This document shows positions 14,397 through 22,908 of a DNA stretch of 32,980 nucleotides, piece after piece; the stretch's first letter is position 1; each line of letters starts with the position of its first letter. A program made the translations under genes and the position numbers. Source of the DNA: Pseudoalteromonas sp. P1-9 (GTDB taxonomy: Bacteria > Pseudomonadota > Gammaproteobacteria > Enterobacterales > Alteromonadaceae); assembly GCF_001399975.1 (NCBI RefSeq), contig NZ_LKBD01000045.1:1-32980 (forward strand). The letters are read 5' to 3'. The notes under the pieces were generated by a model that saw only the letters and a list, made by a program, of their open reading frames with translations, was not told the DNA's origin and ran no database searches.

Positions 14397-17005
14397 GCCA
14401 CCTTCCCTTCAGCTAAAATCTTTAATTTTTGTTTCTCTTCATACGCTCTATCAATTGCTTCATCAATATCGTACCCCTGATCTTTATATTTAGCGATTAG
14501 TGCTCTATCGTCAGGATCGGTTGAGTAAACAAGCTGTGTTTTTTGGTCTACAAAAAACTTCACTATTTCTTTTTGCTCACCGTATCTTACAAATAATTCT
14601 GAATAATACCCTTTCCGCGTATGCACACTTTTCATCAGTGTGTAGTCTTGTTCCGTACCATCGTATGCCTTCATCTCTTTTAATTTGTCGATTGTTTCAG
14701 GTTCTTGTGCCAGCATTAGCTTCCAAGGACTATTGTTCACAATAGCAATACCTGCTTGAGATTGATAAGCATCAAGTAGCGACTGAGTAATACAGATACC
14801 AGCAGCGCGAGTTTTACGGAATCGACGCCAACCTGTTTCAAGAAACTCAGCGAGATAATTGACTTTAGAACCAGCTCGGTCCTTCAAATACTCCCAAGCT
14901 TCATCAAGAATAAATAGCTTACGTCTATCAGGTCCTGATAAGAACATTGCATGCTGTGCAGCGTTAATAATACTCATCAAAACCACTTGGGCTAGATGTG
15001 GATTAGAGCTAAGTTCATCCATTTCACAAACAATAAGTCGGGCATTGAAATTTACCGGCTTGAATCGTTTACCAAAGAAATCACCGTATACCTGCCCTTC
15101 ACACCAAGGTCGCAATTGTCGGCCTATTCGATGAATATCTTTTTCAGGGTGATTTTCGCAGCGTTTTGCGAACTCTGTAACAGAGGCTTGTTGACCTTTT
15201 TCATCCCATAGCTCTGTAAGAATTGTCAGCATCTCGGTGGATTGATAATCAGATAAATCACCTGATTCTGAAGCCATGGCTTTAAGTAGCGCATGAACCA
15301 TTGCAGCTTGACCATCTTTGCCGTAGAAGTCATTTATCTGTGCAAATGGATCAAGAGAGAAATCCATTTTGTCATTAAATTCTATGAACTGGGAGTCAGT
15401 GTAAGTATGCGTTAGGTTCTCGTATGACTTACCTTTATCTATTACAAATATTTGAGCACCATCAGGTGAGTTTGCGTGGCCATTGGCAACACCTGAACCA
15501 AGGTATGAACTGATTATTTTATTTGTTACGAAGCTTTTACCTTTACCTGTAGCTGCGCAAATTAGTGCGTTAAATCCTCCATCTGTTTGAAATAGGTCTA
15601 ATCCAAAGATTTGCCCAAATCGTGTAACAAATTCGAGTACTGGAAATGCGGTATTTCCTTTCCAACTTGCTGAATGAGGAATTAGAAAAGCTGCACCCGT
15701 AGATGACCATTCCTCAAAGCGATCTGATAACTTTATATACTCAGCATCTAATCCAAGAGGTAAACTATTTAATATCATGGATGGGGCTAATACTGATTCA
15801 ATATTAAACTTGTACTGTTGGCGCTTGAACGATTGTACAAGCTTGTCAGTTGCATCCATTGTTTGCTCTTTATTTTCACCCAGAACAATCATGCTCAAAC
15901 TCATGTTACAAAGCTCAGCATTTCTAATCTCTTGTTCCACTTCTTGGTAATCGTGATATTGATCTTTTAGTGTGTGAACAACTTCTAGCATTTTTCCTTT
16001 GGCTTGTTTTTTCAGCCAGTTGAATCTAGTACCAAATTCTTCTTTAGCCTTAGCTTGATTTGGAACTTGTACGTTTAAGGTCATTATGAAGGGGTTCCAA
16101 CTGGCGGTTCTTTTGCCATACTGCCAATCACCTAATAAATTTATTAGATCACCATATCCTAGATTTTCTGGTGTTTGCTTTAGCGATATTGCTGTTGCGA
16201 AACCATTGGAATCTTTAAAGCCTGAACTAAATGATATTCCATTTTCTTCTCTAACCACCATTGATCCAGGTTCAAGAATTTGTCTGCCTAAAATACCTTT
16301 TCTATCAACCTTTACTTTGTCACGCCATGAAGAGTTTTCGCTATGATTTAATACAGTTTGAATACGCGATAGCCACTCTGAATCATTTAATAGCATTGGC
16401 GCCATACCTAAATCTTCAAATGTGCTGAGTGTTTTACGTTTAATTTCTCTGAATGAATCCAACTCTTTTTGGTTTGGCAGCTGCTCTTTAATAGGAAATT
16501 TAAATGTTACCCAGTGTTCAAAATCTCTTGGCTTAATTCCTAATCTTTTATCGAGAGATTCTTTTCGCGCTTTGGAATAATATTCGACAACTTTCTGCGA
16601 CATAGCATCCGAGAGCTCAGAATCACTTCCGGGCATTCGATTATTACGTTTGACCATATAACCTCTCAAGAAGTTATCTATTCTGGGAAGCGCAGCTAAG
16701 CTCAATTGAATCATCGTATCATCTGGGTATTTCTCACTAAGTAAACCTTGGTAAGCTGTTCTAATCTGATCATTCACCCCGTTTGTTGGTTGGCAAGCAA
16801 GTACAAAACTTATGTAGCCACCATCCATAATGAATAATTTCTCTTCTTCAATGTATTCAAGAACTGGATTCAGCTCATTGATCCGTCTTCCGTCAATCAA
16901 CCCTTTTTGCTTATTTAATAAATCATTCCAAAGCGGGCCTGATGTTTCAGTATTACTTTCATTGGTACCATTGAATAAATTAGACATAAATTTTGATATA
17001 TTCAT
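14393..17005 (-). CDS. traC: F-type T4SS ATPase TraC (VirB4 family)
   Basis: The cytoplasmic ATPase that powers pilus assembly and transfer. It has 870 residues, in the TraC range. The N-terminal TraC-type domain (FMDGGYISFVLACQP-like region from about residue 55) is followed by the ATPase core with Walker A CAATGKGKSF at about residue 485 and Walker B LFILDEAWEYL at about residue 700, then the QSLLDAYQS arm typical of VirB4 enzymes. The gene starts 12 bases after traV and is translationally coupled to the following cold-shock-like gene. In related ICEs and plasmids trhF, traW and traU would come next; here the operon ends, so those genes must lie outside the window. Confidence 0.95.
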   Translation of the reverse strand: MNISKFMSNLFNGTNESNTETSGPLWNDLLNKQKGLIDGRRINELNPVLEYIEEEKLFIMDGGYISFVLACQPTNGVNDQIRTAYQGLLSEKYPDDTMIQLSLAALPRIDNFLRGYMVKRNNRMPGSDSELSDAMSQKVVEYYSKARKESLDKRLGIKPRDFEHWVTFKFPIKEQLPNQKELDSFREIKRKTLSTFEDLGMAPMLLNDSEWLSRIQTVLNHSENSSWRDKVKVDRKGILGRQILEPGSMVVREENGISFSSGFKDSNGFATAISLKQTPENLGYGDLINLLGDWQYGKRTASWNPFIMTLNVQVPNQAKAKEEFGTRFNWLKKQAKGKMLEVVHTLKDQYHDYQEVEQEIRNAELCNMSLSMIVLGENKEQTMDATDKLVQSFKRQQYKFNIESVLAPSMILNSLPLGLDAEYIKLSDRFEEWSSTGAAFLIPHSASWKGNTAFPVLEFVTRFGQIFGLDLFQTDGGFNALICAATGKGKSFVTNKIISSYLGSGVANGHANSPDGAQIFVIDKGKSYENLTHTYTDSQFIEFNDKMDFSLDPFAQINDFYGKDGQAAMVHALLKAMASESGDLSDYQSTEMLTILTELWDEKGQQASVTEFAKRCENHPEKDIHRIGRQLRPWCEGQVYGDFFGKRFKPVNFNARLIVCEMDELSSNPHLAQVVLMSIINAAQHAMFLSGPDRRKLFILDEAWEYLKDRAGSKVNYLAEFLETGWRRFRKTRAAGICITQSLLDAYQSQAGIAIVNNSPWKLMLAQEPETIDKLKEMKAYDGTEQDYTLMKSVHTRKGYYSELFVRYGEQKEIVKFFVDQKTQLVYSTDPDDRALIAKYKDQGYDIDEAIDRAYEEKQKLKILAEGKVA

Positions 17006-17017
17006 GCCAACCCCCTA

Positions 17018-17707
17018 TCACTGCTGCTTTGGTATTTGAGTTCGATTAATGCTGAGTGGATCAACGCCCTTCGACATTTTAGATTTACGCTTTTGAGTTG
17101 TTTTACTTTTTTGGATGACTTGGAATGGTACAACTCTGCTTGGTCTCATATCTGCTTGGTGACCAGCCACCCAACGTCTAGGTTTTAATTCAACATAAAC
17201 GTAACCAGGAATATTTAAATCGCCTTCTTTATCTTCCCATGCAGATACATAGATTCGCATTGCTTGTGCTTCTTCCAAAACAGCTAAAGGTTCTGGTGCA
17301 ATATCCTGTGGTACATAATTAAATGTTCGTAAATCTTCCAGCTCGTCATTATGCTGCGACTGTGAGTAATCATTGTCACTGGCAATAGCGACAATTTTTG
17401 CCTCATCATAATCTTCTGCAGTTTGCCTTCTCAGGGTTCTCCCTTCATACACGTATGTAATTTTGTTTTGGGGGTCTTCAATGAATTGCACTGGTTTTGG
17501 GCTGGTGCTTTGTATCTCTTCCTGTGAATCACCCATAAGGTGCTCAAGGTGATCTTGATTGTTAGTCAGCTCATAGACTTCCATAGGCCCTTTACATAAA
17601 GAGTTTTTTGGTTTTCCTGAGCATTGGAACTCTTCTTCTCCAACGGTGAAAACTGAACATCCTGATGTAGCCGTTACCAATGCAATTACAAATAGTTGCT
17701 TTCTCAT
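17018..17707 (-). CDS. traV: Conjugal transfer lipoprotein TraV
   Basis: The outer-membrane lipoprotein of the T4SS core complex, a partner of TraK and TraB. It has 229 residues with a signal peptide ending in ATSGC, a good lipobox, and further cysteines soon after (FQCSG, NSLCKG) as in TraV. The remainder is low in recognisable motifs but has a beta-rich stretch, RIYVSAWEDKEGDLNIPGY, and a basic tail. It begins 3 bases after the dsbC-like gene and ends 12 bases before traC. In F and SXT traV follows traB; here it is about 10 kb away from traB. Confidence 0.85.
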   Translation of the reverse strand: MRKQLFVIALVTATSGCSVFTVGEEEFQCSGKPKNSLCKGPMEVYELTNNQDHLEHLMGDSQEEIQSTSPKPVQFIEDPQNKITYVYEGRTLRRQTAEDYDEAKIVAIASDNDYSQSQHNDELEDLRTFNYVPQDIAPEPLAVLEEAQAMRIYVSAWEDKEGDLNIPGYVYVELKPRRWVAGHQADMRPSRVVPFQVIQKSKTTQKRKSKMSKGVDPLSINRTQIPKQQ

Positions 17708-17710
17708 GCC

Positions 17711-18439
17711 TTACTCCATTTCTAACCAGTTATCTAAATCACTAGGTATGCCATTAAGTGTTAAACCATCTGCTCTGACAAAAAATGGAGTGCCTTTACC
17801 TTCCAGTAGATTCATCACAATTAGTGAGTTATTAATTTTTGATGTGTCACACTGAGGTTTCATTTCCGTGACCAATGATGTTTTATGAAGTAGATCCATA
17901 ACAGCTTTATTTTCATCTGCTGCGCAATGGAGTTTGCTAATAGTTGTTTTTGAACGCTCCCCGAAAATCGGTGCCAGTATAAAATCAAAGTGATATTTTT
18001 CTGGTGACTGCGAAACCATTTTGAACAGTGCTGTGCAAACGCCACAATTAGGGTCAACAAATATTGATGCTTGCTTTGGTATATCTTTATTTCCAAATGT
18101 TAAAATTGCTAGGTCATCTTTATTCACCCCCATTTTTTCAAGAGGAACTCTGTGTGCCGTTCTAGCTTCAGATAGGTCATCTATAGTTTTTCTAAACCAT
18201 GTATCTATTAACGTACCTTGAAATACAAACCGCCCATTTTTAGAAATGAAATACGTTTCACCAGCTTTAGTCTTAACTAGCATTAACTCTTTTACTGGCA
18301 ACTCTTGTATACCTTCAATATCTCCTTTCTGAGATAAAGATTGTTTTATTTCACTCTGCGATAATTGTTGGCCAGCATAAATTTGACTTGATAATAGAAC
18401 TGACAAACTAACACTTAGAATTGATAATTTTTTCATCAT
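17711..18439 (-). CDS. Periplasmic DsbC-like disulfide isomerase
   Basis: Rearranges disulfide bonds in secreted transfer proteins. It has 242 residues: a signal peptide (MMKKLSILSVSLSVLLSSQ, cut likely after YAG), a DsbC-type dimerisation region with FISKNGRFVFQGTLID, and a thioredoxin fold with DPNCGVC (Cys132 and Cys135) and the cis-proline GTPFF. CGVC is close to the CGYC of DsbC. It is the first gene of a four-gene transfer operon. AAGAGGTGC precedes two adjacent ATGs, either of which may be used. A paired palindrome lies 95-145 bases upstream. Confidence 0.9.
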   Translation of the reverse strand: MMKKLSILSVSLSVLLSSQIYAGQQLSQSEIKQSLSQKGDIEGIQELPVKELMLVKTKAGETYFISKNGRFVFQGTLIDTWFRKTIDDLSEARTAHRVPLEKMGVNKDDLAILTFGNKDIPKQASIFVDPNCGVCTALFKMVSQSPEKYHFDFILAPIFGERSKTTISKLHCAADENKAVMDLLHKTSLVTEMKPQCDTSKINNSLIVMNLLEGKGTPFFVRADGLTLNGIPSDLDNWLEME

Positions 18440-18533
18440 GCACCTCTTAAGTTATGTTATTGCCAGTTTAAAGTTGCATCTTTTGTTGAAAGCCTCATTT
18501 TTATGCTGATTTCTTACTTTTTTTATGTTTATT

Positions 18534-18583
18534 GTCCAACGGTTGGACTTTTTAGCTTGAGCGCATCTGTCCAATGGTTGGAT
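18534..18583. promoter_or_regulatory. Paired 15-bp palindromes, copy 1
   Basis: GTCCAACGGTTGGAC (18534-18548) and GTCCAATGGTTGGAT (18569-18583) lie 35 bases apart start to start, the second preceded by GCATCT. The same pair with nearly the same spacing occurs at 23586-23634. Upstream of the transfer operon this looks like a regulator's double operator; the first unit is also followed by TTTTTA, so a weak terminator read rightward is an alternative. Confidence 0.6.
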
Positions 18584-18710
18584 CTTGAGGCAGAATTTTA
18601 CTAACCCATTTTTACATTAGCGTTCTTGTGGCGATTTAAAATAGATCTTACTTCTGAGTTTTGGTGATTTTAGACTTTAAACGTTTATTACCCGTATTGT
18701 TCAATATTTC

Positions 18711-18729
18711 AGATCACAATTCCTAGCAG
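18711..18729 (-). repeat. Reverse-orientation iteron-like site
   Basis: Read on the minus strand, CTGCTAGGAATTGTGATCT resembles the origin iterons (TAGGAA, then TGATCT), especially those of cluster B. It lies alone, upstream of a transfer operon, about 14 kb from the origin. Confidence 0.4.
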
Positions 18730-18834
18730 TAAATGAGAAATTTTAAATTCAAGTTGGTAAGTTAGTGATCTCTGTAAAGCGCGATTTCATGGTTTTTGTA
18801 ATTTGTTCTGAACTAACAGTTTCAGGTGTAAATT

Positions 18835-19080
18835 ATGAATTTCTTAAAGGTCGCATATTCAGTTAGGTTAGATAACTCTTTAGCACTTCTTTTTGCTATT
18901 CAGTTTTCACTCGCTTTGCTTAGCATATTTTGCTCATATTGTTTTTTTGAATACGCTAATGTAGGAATAGGGGAAGGGTTGTTTTACTGCTTATCTGCCT
19001 TCTTGTTATTGTTTGGCTTAGGGATGCTTGTGATGCTTTTCTTAGACATAGCTCATGAATGTGAACTACCCAGCGACTAA
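18835..19080 (+). CDS. Small membrane protein, 3' end formed by IS insertion
   Basis: An 81-residue protein with two hydrophobic segments (LALLFAIQFSLALLSIFCSY and LFYCLSAFLLLFGLGMLVML). A CAGGTG site precedes the ATG. No family is recognised. The last codons and the stop lie in the terminal repeat of the adjacent IS605-type element (CCCAGCGACTAA), so the native C terminus was probably lost when the element inserted. Confidence 0.55.
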   Translation: MNFLKVAYSVRLDNSLALLFAIQFSLALLSIFCSYCFFEYANVGIGEGLFYCLSAFLLLFGLGMLVMLFLDIAHECELPSD

Positions 19081-19091
19081 AGATCACTGGG
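19069..19091 (+). repeat. IS end repeat (tnpB side)
   Basis: The 23-bp end repeat, CCCAG ... CTGGG, can form a 5-bp stem. It supplies the stop codon of the flanking 81-residue gene. Confidence 0.7.
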
Positions 19092-19250
19092 CTTCTACAG
19101 TCTAGCTTTTGAGGCTAGGCTGCTTCTTTTTTCTCAGATCCACAACCCAACTTCGACAACTCGAAGACTTTCGTTTTAATGGCTTGTTTCTGCTGAGATA
19201 TGGGATATACCCTTGCGACGATTCCAGCCGCAATCAAATCTAATTCACCT
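19069..19250 (-). ncRNA. Candidate omega (reRNA) guide scaffold of TnpB
   Basis: In TnpB systems the RNA scaffold covers the 3' end of tnpB and the element's right end, and the guide is the DNA just outside. Here that means the leftward transcript from within the last part of tnpB through the hairpin at 19099-19121 to 19069, with a guide from the end of the 81-residue gene. This is inferred from family knowledge plus the hairpins; limits are approximate. Confidence 0.35.
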
Positions 19251-20341
19251 GTTCTAACGATGCTTTTTGCCGACGACAAGTCGCGGTTTTGATAGGTGCC
19301 GCAAGCAGTGCAGGTGAAATATCTATCATTCAATGTAAGCACATGATGCTGTCCGCATTCAGCGCAAATGCCAGTGGATTTTTCAAAGCGCCCAATCTCA
19401 TGATAGAGCTTACCTTCAAGCTCAGCTTTGTATTTTGAAAGCTGAGTAATTAAGCCCATCACGTTATCGGCGACCATACTGCCATTGAACTTTTGCATCG
19501 CTTTTACGTTTAAATCTTCAAACACTAAAATGTCATTTTCATTGGTTATCTGTCGTGAAATTTTGTGCGCAAAGTCGAGCCTTTGCCTTGAGATTCTACC
19601 GTGCAATTTATTGATGCGTTGTTTAGTTTTCTGCCAGCGATTTGAACCTTTCTTTCGTCGTGCAAGCTGACGCTGTAGTTGATTTAACTTCTCTTTTGAA
19701 TGCTTTAAAAACTTAGGGTTATCGGCAACAAAGCCATCCGACCCGACCACCGTTTGTTTCGAGTTTATGTCAAATCCTGTGATGCGATTTAGCACACGCA
19801 AAGCCGTTTTACACTCAACTTCTTGAGTGATGCTGCACTCCCATTTTCCGTGGCGAAACTGAACGGTTACAGACTTAATTTTGCTCGCTAGATCACGATG
19901 CAATACGATCGGCACTTTGCCGACTTTTGGAATACTTATAGCGCCATTTTCTATGCGGATGCAGTTCGAATTGTTGACCGCTCGAAAAGAGTCATTGTGA
20001 AGCTTTTTCTTTTTGTATGATATTTTGTGCTTAGGAAAGTGCTGAACTCGACCTTTGGAGAAAGCGTTTTTTAGTGCAGTTTCTAGGTCTCTAGCTACTT
20101 GCTGAGCCGCCGCTGAATCAAAAGCCTTGATCCAGTCGAACTCTTCGAATGACTTTATTCCTTTGAGAAGCGAAGCCATGTCTTTGTAAAACAAAAACGT
20201 TTTATCATACTCATATCGACGCATATTTTCGGACAACAACAGGTTCCAAATTCCACGCGCTGTCGCGCCAAACTCAATGAGTTTGACTTCCTGTTCTGGC
20301 GTAGGATTTAGCCTGTAATTGTATCTGAGCGTCTTTTTCAT
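19115..20341 (-). CDS. tnpB: TnpB, RNA-guided nuclease of IS605 family
   Basis: A 408-residue OrfB/TnpB protein. It starts with the family's KTLRYNYRLNPTPEQEVKL and contains the split RuvC nuclease: Asp in TGFDINSKQ, Glu in LVFEDLNVKAM and Asp in QNRDLSSAKSI. Between the last two lies a zinc ribbon with CAECG and CTACG. All three catalytic residues and four zinc cysteines are present, so it looks functional. In this family the enzyme cuts DNA next to a short element-end motif, guided by RNA from its own 3' end, which helps keep the element at its site. It diverges from tnpA with 38 bases between them. Confidence 0.93.
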   Translation of the reverse strand: MKKTLRYNYRLNPTPEQEVKLIEFGATARGIWNLLLSENMRRYEYDKTFLFYKDMASLLKGIKSFEEFDWIKAFDSAAAQQVARDLETALKNAFSKGRVQHFPKHKISYKKKKLHNDSFRAVNNSNCIRIENGAISIPKVGKVPIVLHRDLASKIKSVTVQFRHGKWECSITQEVECKTALRVLNRITGFDINSKQTVVGSDGFVADNPKFLKHSKEKLNQLQRQLARRKKGSNRWQKTKQRINKLHGRISRQRLDFAHKISRQITNENDILVFEDLNVKAMQKFNGSMVADNVMGLITQLSKYKAELEGKLYHEIGRFEKSTGICAECGQHHVLTLNDRYFTCTACGTYQNRDLSSAKSIVRTGELDLIAAGIVARVYPISQQKQAIKTKVFELSKLGCGSEKKEAA

Positions 20342-20379
20342 ACACTGTATGGACTACTGTATAAGAGTGGGTTGTCAAG

Positions 20380-20775
20380 ATGGAATATGAAACTAAATCA
20401 CACTGCAAATATTTAATAGCATTACACTTAATACTGGTTGTTAAATATAGAAAGCAATTGCTTTGCGGAGCGTTGGGGCAATTCGTCAAAGTCTCAATCG
20501 TTGAATTATCTAAAACCTCTGATTTCGCTGTAGAAGAGATTGAAATAGACAAAGATCATATTCACATTCTTATGACAATTTCACCAAAATACAGCATTTC
20601 CCAGCATGTTCGCAACATTAAACAAGCGACCAATCAAAGAATATGGAGTTTCGCACCCAGCTTGAAAAGACAATTTTGGAAGGAGAAAACTTTCTGGTCT
20701 GACGGTTATTTTACCTGTTCGGTAGGGAATGCAAGCGCTGAAACAATTAGGAAATACATTCAAGAACAGGGCTAG
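20380..20775 (+). CDS. tnpA: TnpA, Y1 HUH transposase of IS605 family
   Basis: A 131-residue single-strand transposase. It has the HUH metal motif HIH (residues 60-62, in DKDHIHILM) and the nucleophile Tyr126 in IRKYIQEQ, in the normal order and spacing; QHVRNIKQATNQRIW and WKEKTFWSDGYF are also typical. The length is usual for the family. It excises and inserts the element as single-stranded circles. With an intact TnpA the element may still move. Confidence 0.93.
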   Translation: MEYETKSHCKYLIALHLILVVKYRKQLLCGALGQFVKVSIVELSKTSDFAVEEIEIDKDHIHILMTISPKYSISQHVRNIKQATNQRIWSFAPSLKRQFWKEKTFWSDGYFTCSVGNASAETIRKYIQEQG

Positions 20776-20783
20776 CGATTCAT

Positions 20784-20806
20784 CCCAGCGACTAAAGATC
20801 ACAGGG
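20784..20806 (+). repeat. IS end repeat (tnpA side)
   Basis: The second copy of the 23-bp end repeat, identical to 19069-19091 except for one base near its end (ACAGGG instead of ACTGGG). The umuC gene ends 51 bases beyond. Confidence 0.7.
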
Positions 20807-20857
20807 TTTTCTCGCTAAACAATCGATAAACAGGTATTGCGTAAAGTCAGTATGCAA

Positions 20858-22134
20858 TTAGTTGACGATAACTAATTCATCCAATCGTGTTGTGTAGGAT
20901 GGAGGAGCCAGGTCATCTTTTGGTTTCCAGTTATGGGAGTATCCTGCAGAAGCTATTCTAATAGCGCCCTTACCAAACTTATCATTAATACTATCCATTA
21001 CTTCGGTTTGCTTTAACTTAACTTCATCGTCAGAGTTTTCTTCAAATAGATTCGTTTGAATCTGATTTGATAACACCAATTTGCTGAGAATGACTCCTGA
21101 TTTTTTATATTCATACCCTGCTTTATAGAGGTGCTTTAGTGCATATAATGCGTAATTGGTTAAGTCCAACGTTTTGGAAGTTGGGTAGGGTAAATCAATC
21201 CCTATACTTTTAGAGTACTGCTTAGTATCAGAAAACGGATTTGTGCTAATGAACACTTGTATTTGTGATACAAACATTAATTGCTGACGAGCTTTCTTTG
21301 AGGCTACGGCTATATGAGTCGCAATCGACTCTTTCAACTCATTAAATTGTGTAACTGGTTTACCCATACTTCTAGAAACGCATATTTGTTCCCTTGCCAT
21401 CATTGGGTCTTTTAAATCAATTGACGGGATTTTATTTAGTTCCTGGATAGTTCTTGCTAAAACGACATTAAATTTTGACTTCATTTCAATTGGACACGCT
21501 TGTTTTAGTTGAAGCGCATTATGAATACCTAATTCAGATAGTTTTGCACCAATTTTTCTGCCAACTCCCCAAACATCTGTTGTTTGCATTCTTTCAAGTG
21601 CGTAATTTATTTGCTCTTCAGTATCTAGAAAGACAACGCCATTCGTTTTATGTTTCCACTGTTTTATTTTGGCACAGTGGGAAGCTGCTTTAGCAAGCGT
21701 GCGAGTGTGACTGATTCCAATGCCGCAACCGAGTCCAAGATTGCGCTTTAAAGTACTTTGCATTTCTTGTGCATATGCTTTTACATCTTTTGTGTAGCTC
21801 GTATCTATTCGTCCGAAAGCTTCATCTACACTATAGCGCTCAGGCTCAATTAAGAAATACTCTAATTCAGTATGAAAACGATGGCTCATATCACCAAAAA
21901 ATTCGAAATTACTGCCCCATAGATGCCCTTTATTCTTGTATACGTTGTTTTTAATTTTAAATGCTGCCTCTCCCATTTTTACACCGAGGTCTTTCATTGG
22001 TTGATTTCGAGCAACAATATTTCCTTGGTTGTTGAAAGCACTCCTAGCGGTACTGTCTCAAGGTTAAATTGTGGATTAAATAATTGACAGAATGAGACAT
22101 ATGCCGCATTGATGTCGCATAGAACCCAAAGCAT
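20858..22134 (-). pseudogene. umuC: umuC (Y-family polymerase V subunit), frameshifted
   Basis: UmuC is the translesion polymerase of the SOS response. Read from the ATG at 22134, which overlaps the umuD stop (TAATG), the frame gives LWVLCDINAAYVSF, the family's N terminus with its first catalytic Asp, up to VPLGVLS. It then shifts near 22034 and stops. The correct continuation NNQGNIVARNQP leads into KDLGVKMGEAAF and an uninterrupted 379-residue body. Restoring one base in the CAA at that point gives about 425 residues (E. coli 422). The body keeps YSVDEAF, GVGRK and a QTNLF clamp-binding motif. A product started at 21997 would lack the first catalytic Asp and be inactive as a polymerase. 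Sequencing error is an alternative. Confidence 0.85.
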
Positions 22135-22553
22135 TATAATTTCTTAATAACGCTAGTAACGACACCCCAAACCACACCATCCTGAAGGTTTTCTTCGGTT
22201 GAATTGATTTCGATATCTTCGTAGTCGCTGTTGTGAGAGTGGAAAGTAATTTTGCCATTTGTTCTTTGTAGTTCCTTCACTACAAACTGGCCATCTACTG
22301 TAGCTAAAACGATTTTGCCACTTTGGATTTCTACAGAACGATCGACAACAATCATTGAGTCTTCAGGTATTGTTGGAAACATACTGTTGCCAGCCACCTT
22401 AAACATAAAAGTAGAAGAGGGGCGATTGATAAGCAGCTCATCCAAACTTATAGGTTTAGATAAAAAGTCCTCACAAGGATTAGGAAAGCCACCAGCAGGC
22501 TTAAATTCGCACAACTCAATTTTGGTTGTGGAAGGTAAAATAGGACTTAACAT
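22134..22553 (-). CDS. umuD: UmuD, SOS mutagenesis protein with self-cleavage
   Basis: After cleavage it joins UmuC to form polymerase V. From the ATG at 22553 it has 139 residues, the same as E. coli UmuD. The cleavage site is GGFPNP, likely between Gly21 and Gly22; the catalytic Ser57 in AGNSMFP and Lys93 in FVVKEL keep the E. coli spacing. A GTG at 22562 is also open. The promoter region carries a perfect SOS box 15 bases upstream. It is the first gene of a umuDC operon, overlapping umuC by one base. Confidence 0.93.
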   Translation of the reverse strand: MLSPILPSTTKIELCEFKPAGGFPNPCEDFLSKPISLDELLINRPSSTFMFKVAGNSMFPTIPEDSMIVVDRSVEIQSGKIVLATVDGQFVVKELQRTNGKITFHSHNSDYEDIEINSTEENLQDGVVWGVVTSVIKKL

Positions 22554-22567
22554 AATACACACTAAAA

Positions 22568-22587
22568 TACTGTTTATATGTACAGTA
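22568..22587 (-). promoter_or_regulatory. LexA (SOS) box of umuDC
   Basis: TACTGTTTATATGTACAGTA fits CTG-N10-CAG with the full TACTGT/ACAGTA arms of the gammaproteobacterial consensus. It lies 15 bases before the umuD ATG, so LexA would block initiation there. Confidence 0.93.
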
Positions 22588-22615
22588 TTTTAGTGCTTAA
22601 TTTGCAATTCTTCAA

Positions 22616-22852
22616 TTATTTGATTTTCTCTCTGAGATTGTAAAACTTGAAGATTGCTTCGAGAATTTCTGGAGTGCATTTATTATCGTTAATCAACTTT
22701 ATTAATTGGTAAGGTGTAACATTCACATCCCTTAAACCTAAATGCCAATAGGGGCTAACTTGCTTCCTATCAATGGGTCGGTCTAAGTACTTTATGTTGT
22801 AGAACTCGCCATGTAAGGCTTTTCTTGCGATTAAACTTAATGATAAAGACAT
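22616..22852 (-). CDS. Hypothetical 78-residue protein
   Basis: Begins MSLSLSLIARKALHGEFYNI and has a helical C-terminal half (TPYQLIKLINDN, PEILEAIFKFYNL). GAGGTGAAT stands before the ATG at 22852, and a GTG at 22858 is less likely. It may be a small helix-turn-helix-like protein, but no family is recognised. It sits upstream of umuD on the same strand, separated by the SOS box. Confidence 0.55.
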   Translation of the reverse strand: MSLSLSLIARKALHGEFYNIKYLDRPIDRKQVSPYWHLGLRDVNVTPYQLIKLINDNKCTPEILEAIFKFYNLREKIK

Positions 22853-22908
22853 ATTCACCTCTTCATGATAATAATTATGAACAATGCTAGCGCTTTACCT
22901 TTTCTTGA

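Larger units (their letters stand above)
18440..18834. other. Divergent intergenic region upstream of dsbC-traV-traC
   Basis: About 395 bases with no gene. It contains the paired palindromes (18534-18583), a reverse-orientation iteron-like site (18711-18729), and AT-rich DNA that must hold the promoter of the leftward transfer operon and perhaps one for the small gene at 18835. Confidence 0.6.
19069..20806. mobile_element. IS200/IS605-family element with divergent tnpA and tnpB
   Basis: About 1.74 kb: tnpB reads left, tnpA reads right, 38 bases apart. A 23-bp sequence beginning CCCAGCGACTAAAGATCAC occurs in the same orientation at 19069-19091 and 20784-20806 with one mismatch, and can fold with its CCC/GGG ends. 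IS200/IS605 elements recognise hairpins on one strand at both ends, so same-orientation end repeats fit. A further hairpin (CTAGC/GCTAG) at 19099-19121 overlaps the tnpB stop. Both genes look intact. The exact cleavage points are not determined. Confidence 0.82.

Noticed and set aside
14137..16346. Several rightward open frames of 60-120 codons opposite traC and the cold-shock-like gene
   Set aside because: They are shadows of strongly recognised leftward genes and have no ribosome-binding sites or motifs.
20274..20552. 92-codon leftward frame between tnpA and tnpB
   Set aside because: It overlaps the start of tnpB and opposes the N-terminal half of tnpA; it shows no transposase motif.
19069..20806. 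The 23-bp repeats as target-site duplications
   Set aside because: IS200/IS605 elements make none; same-orientation hairpin repeats at both ends are their normal end structure.
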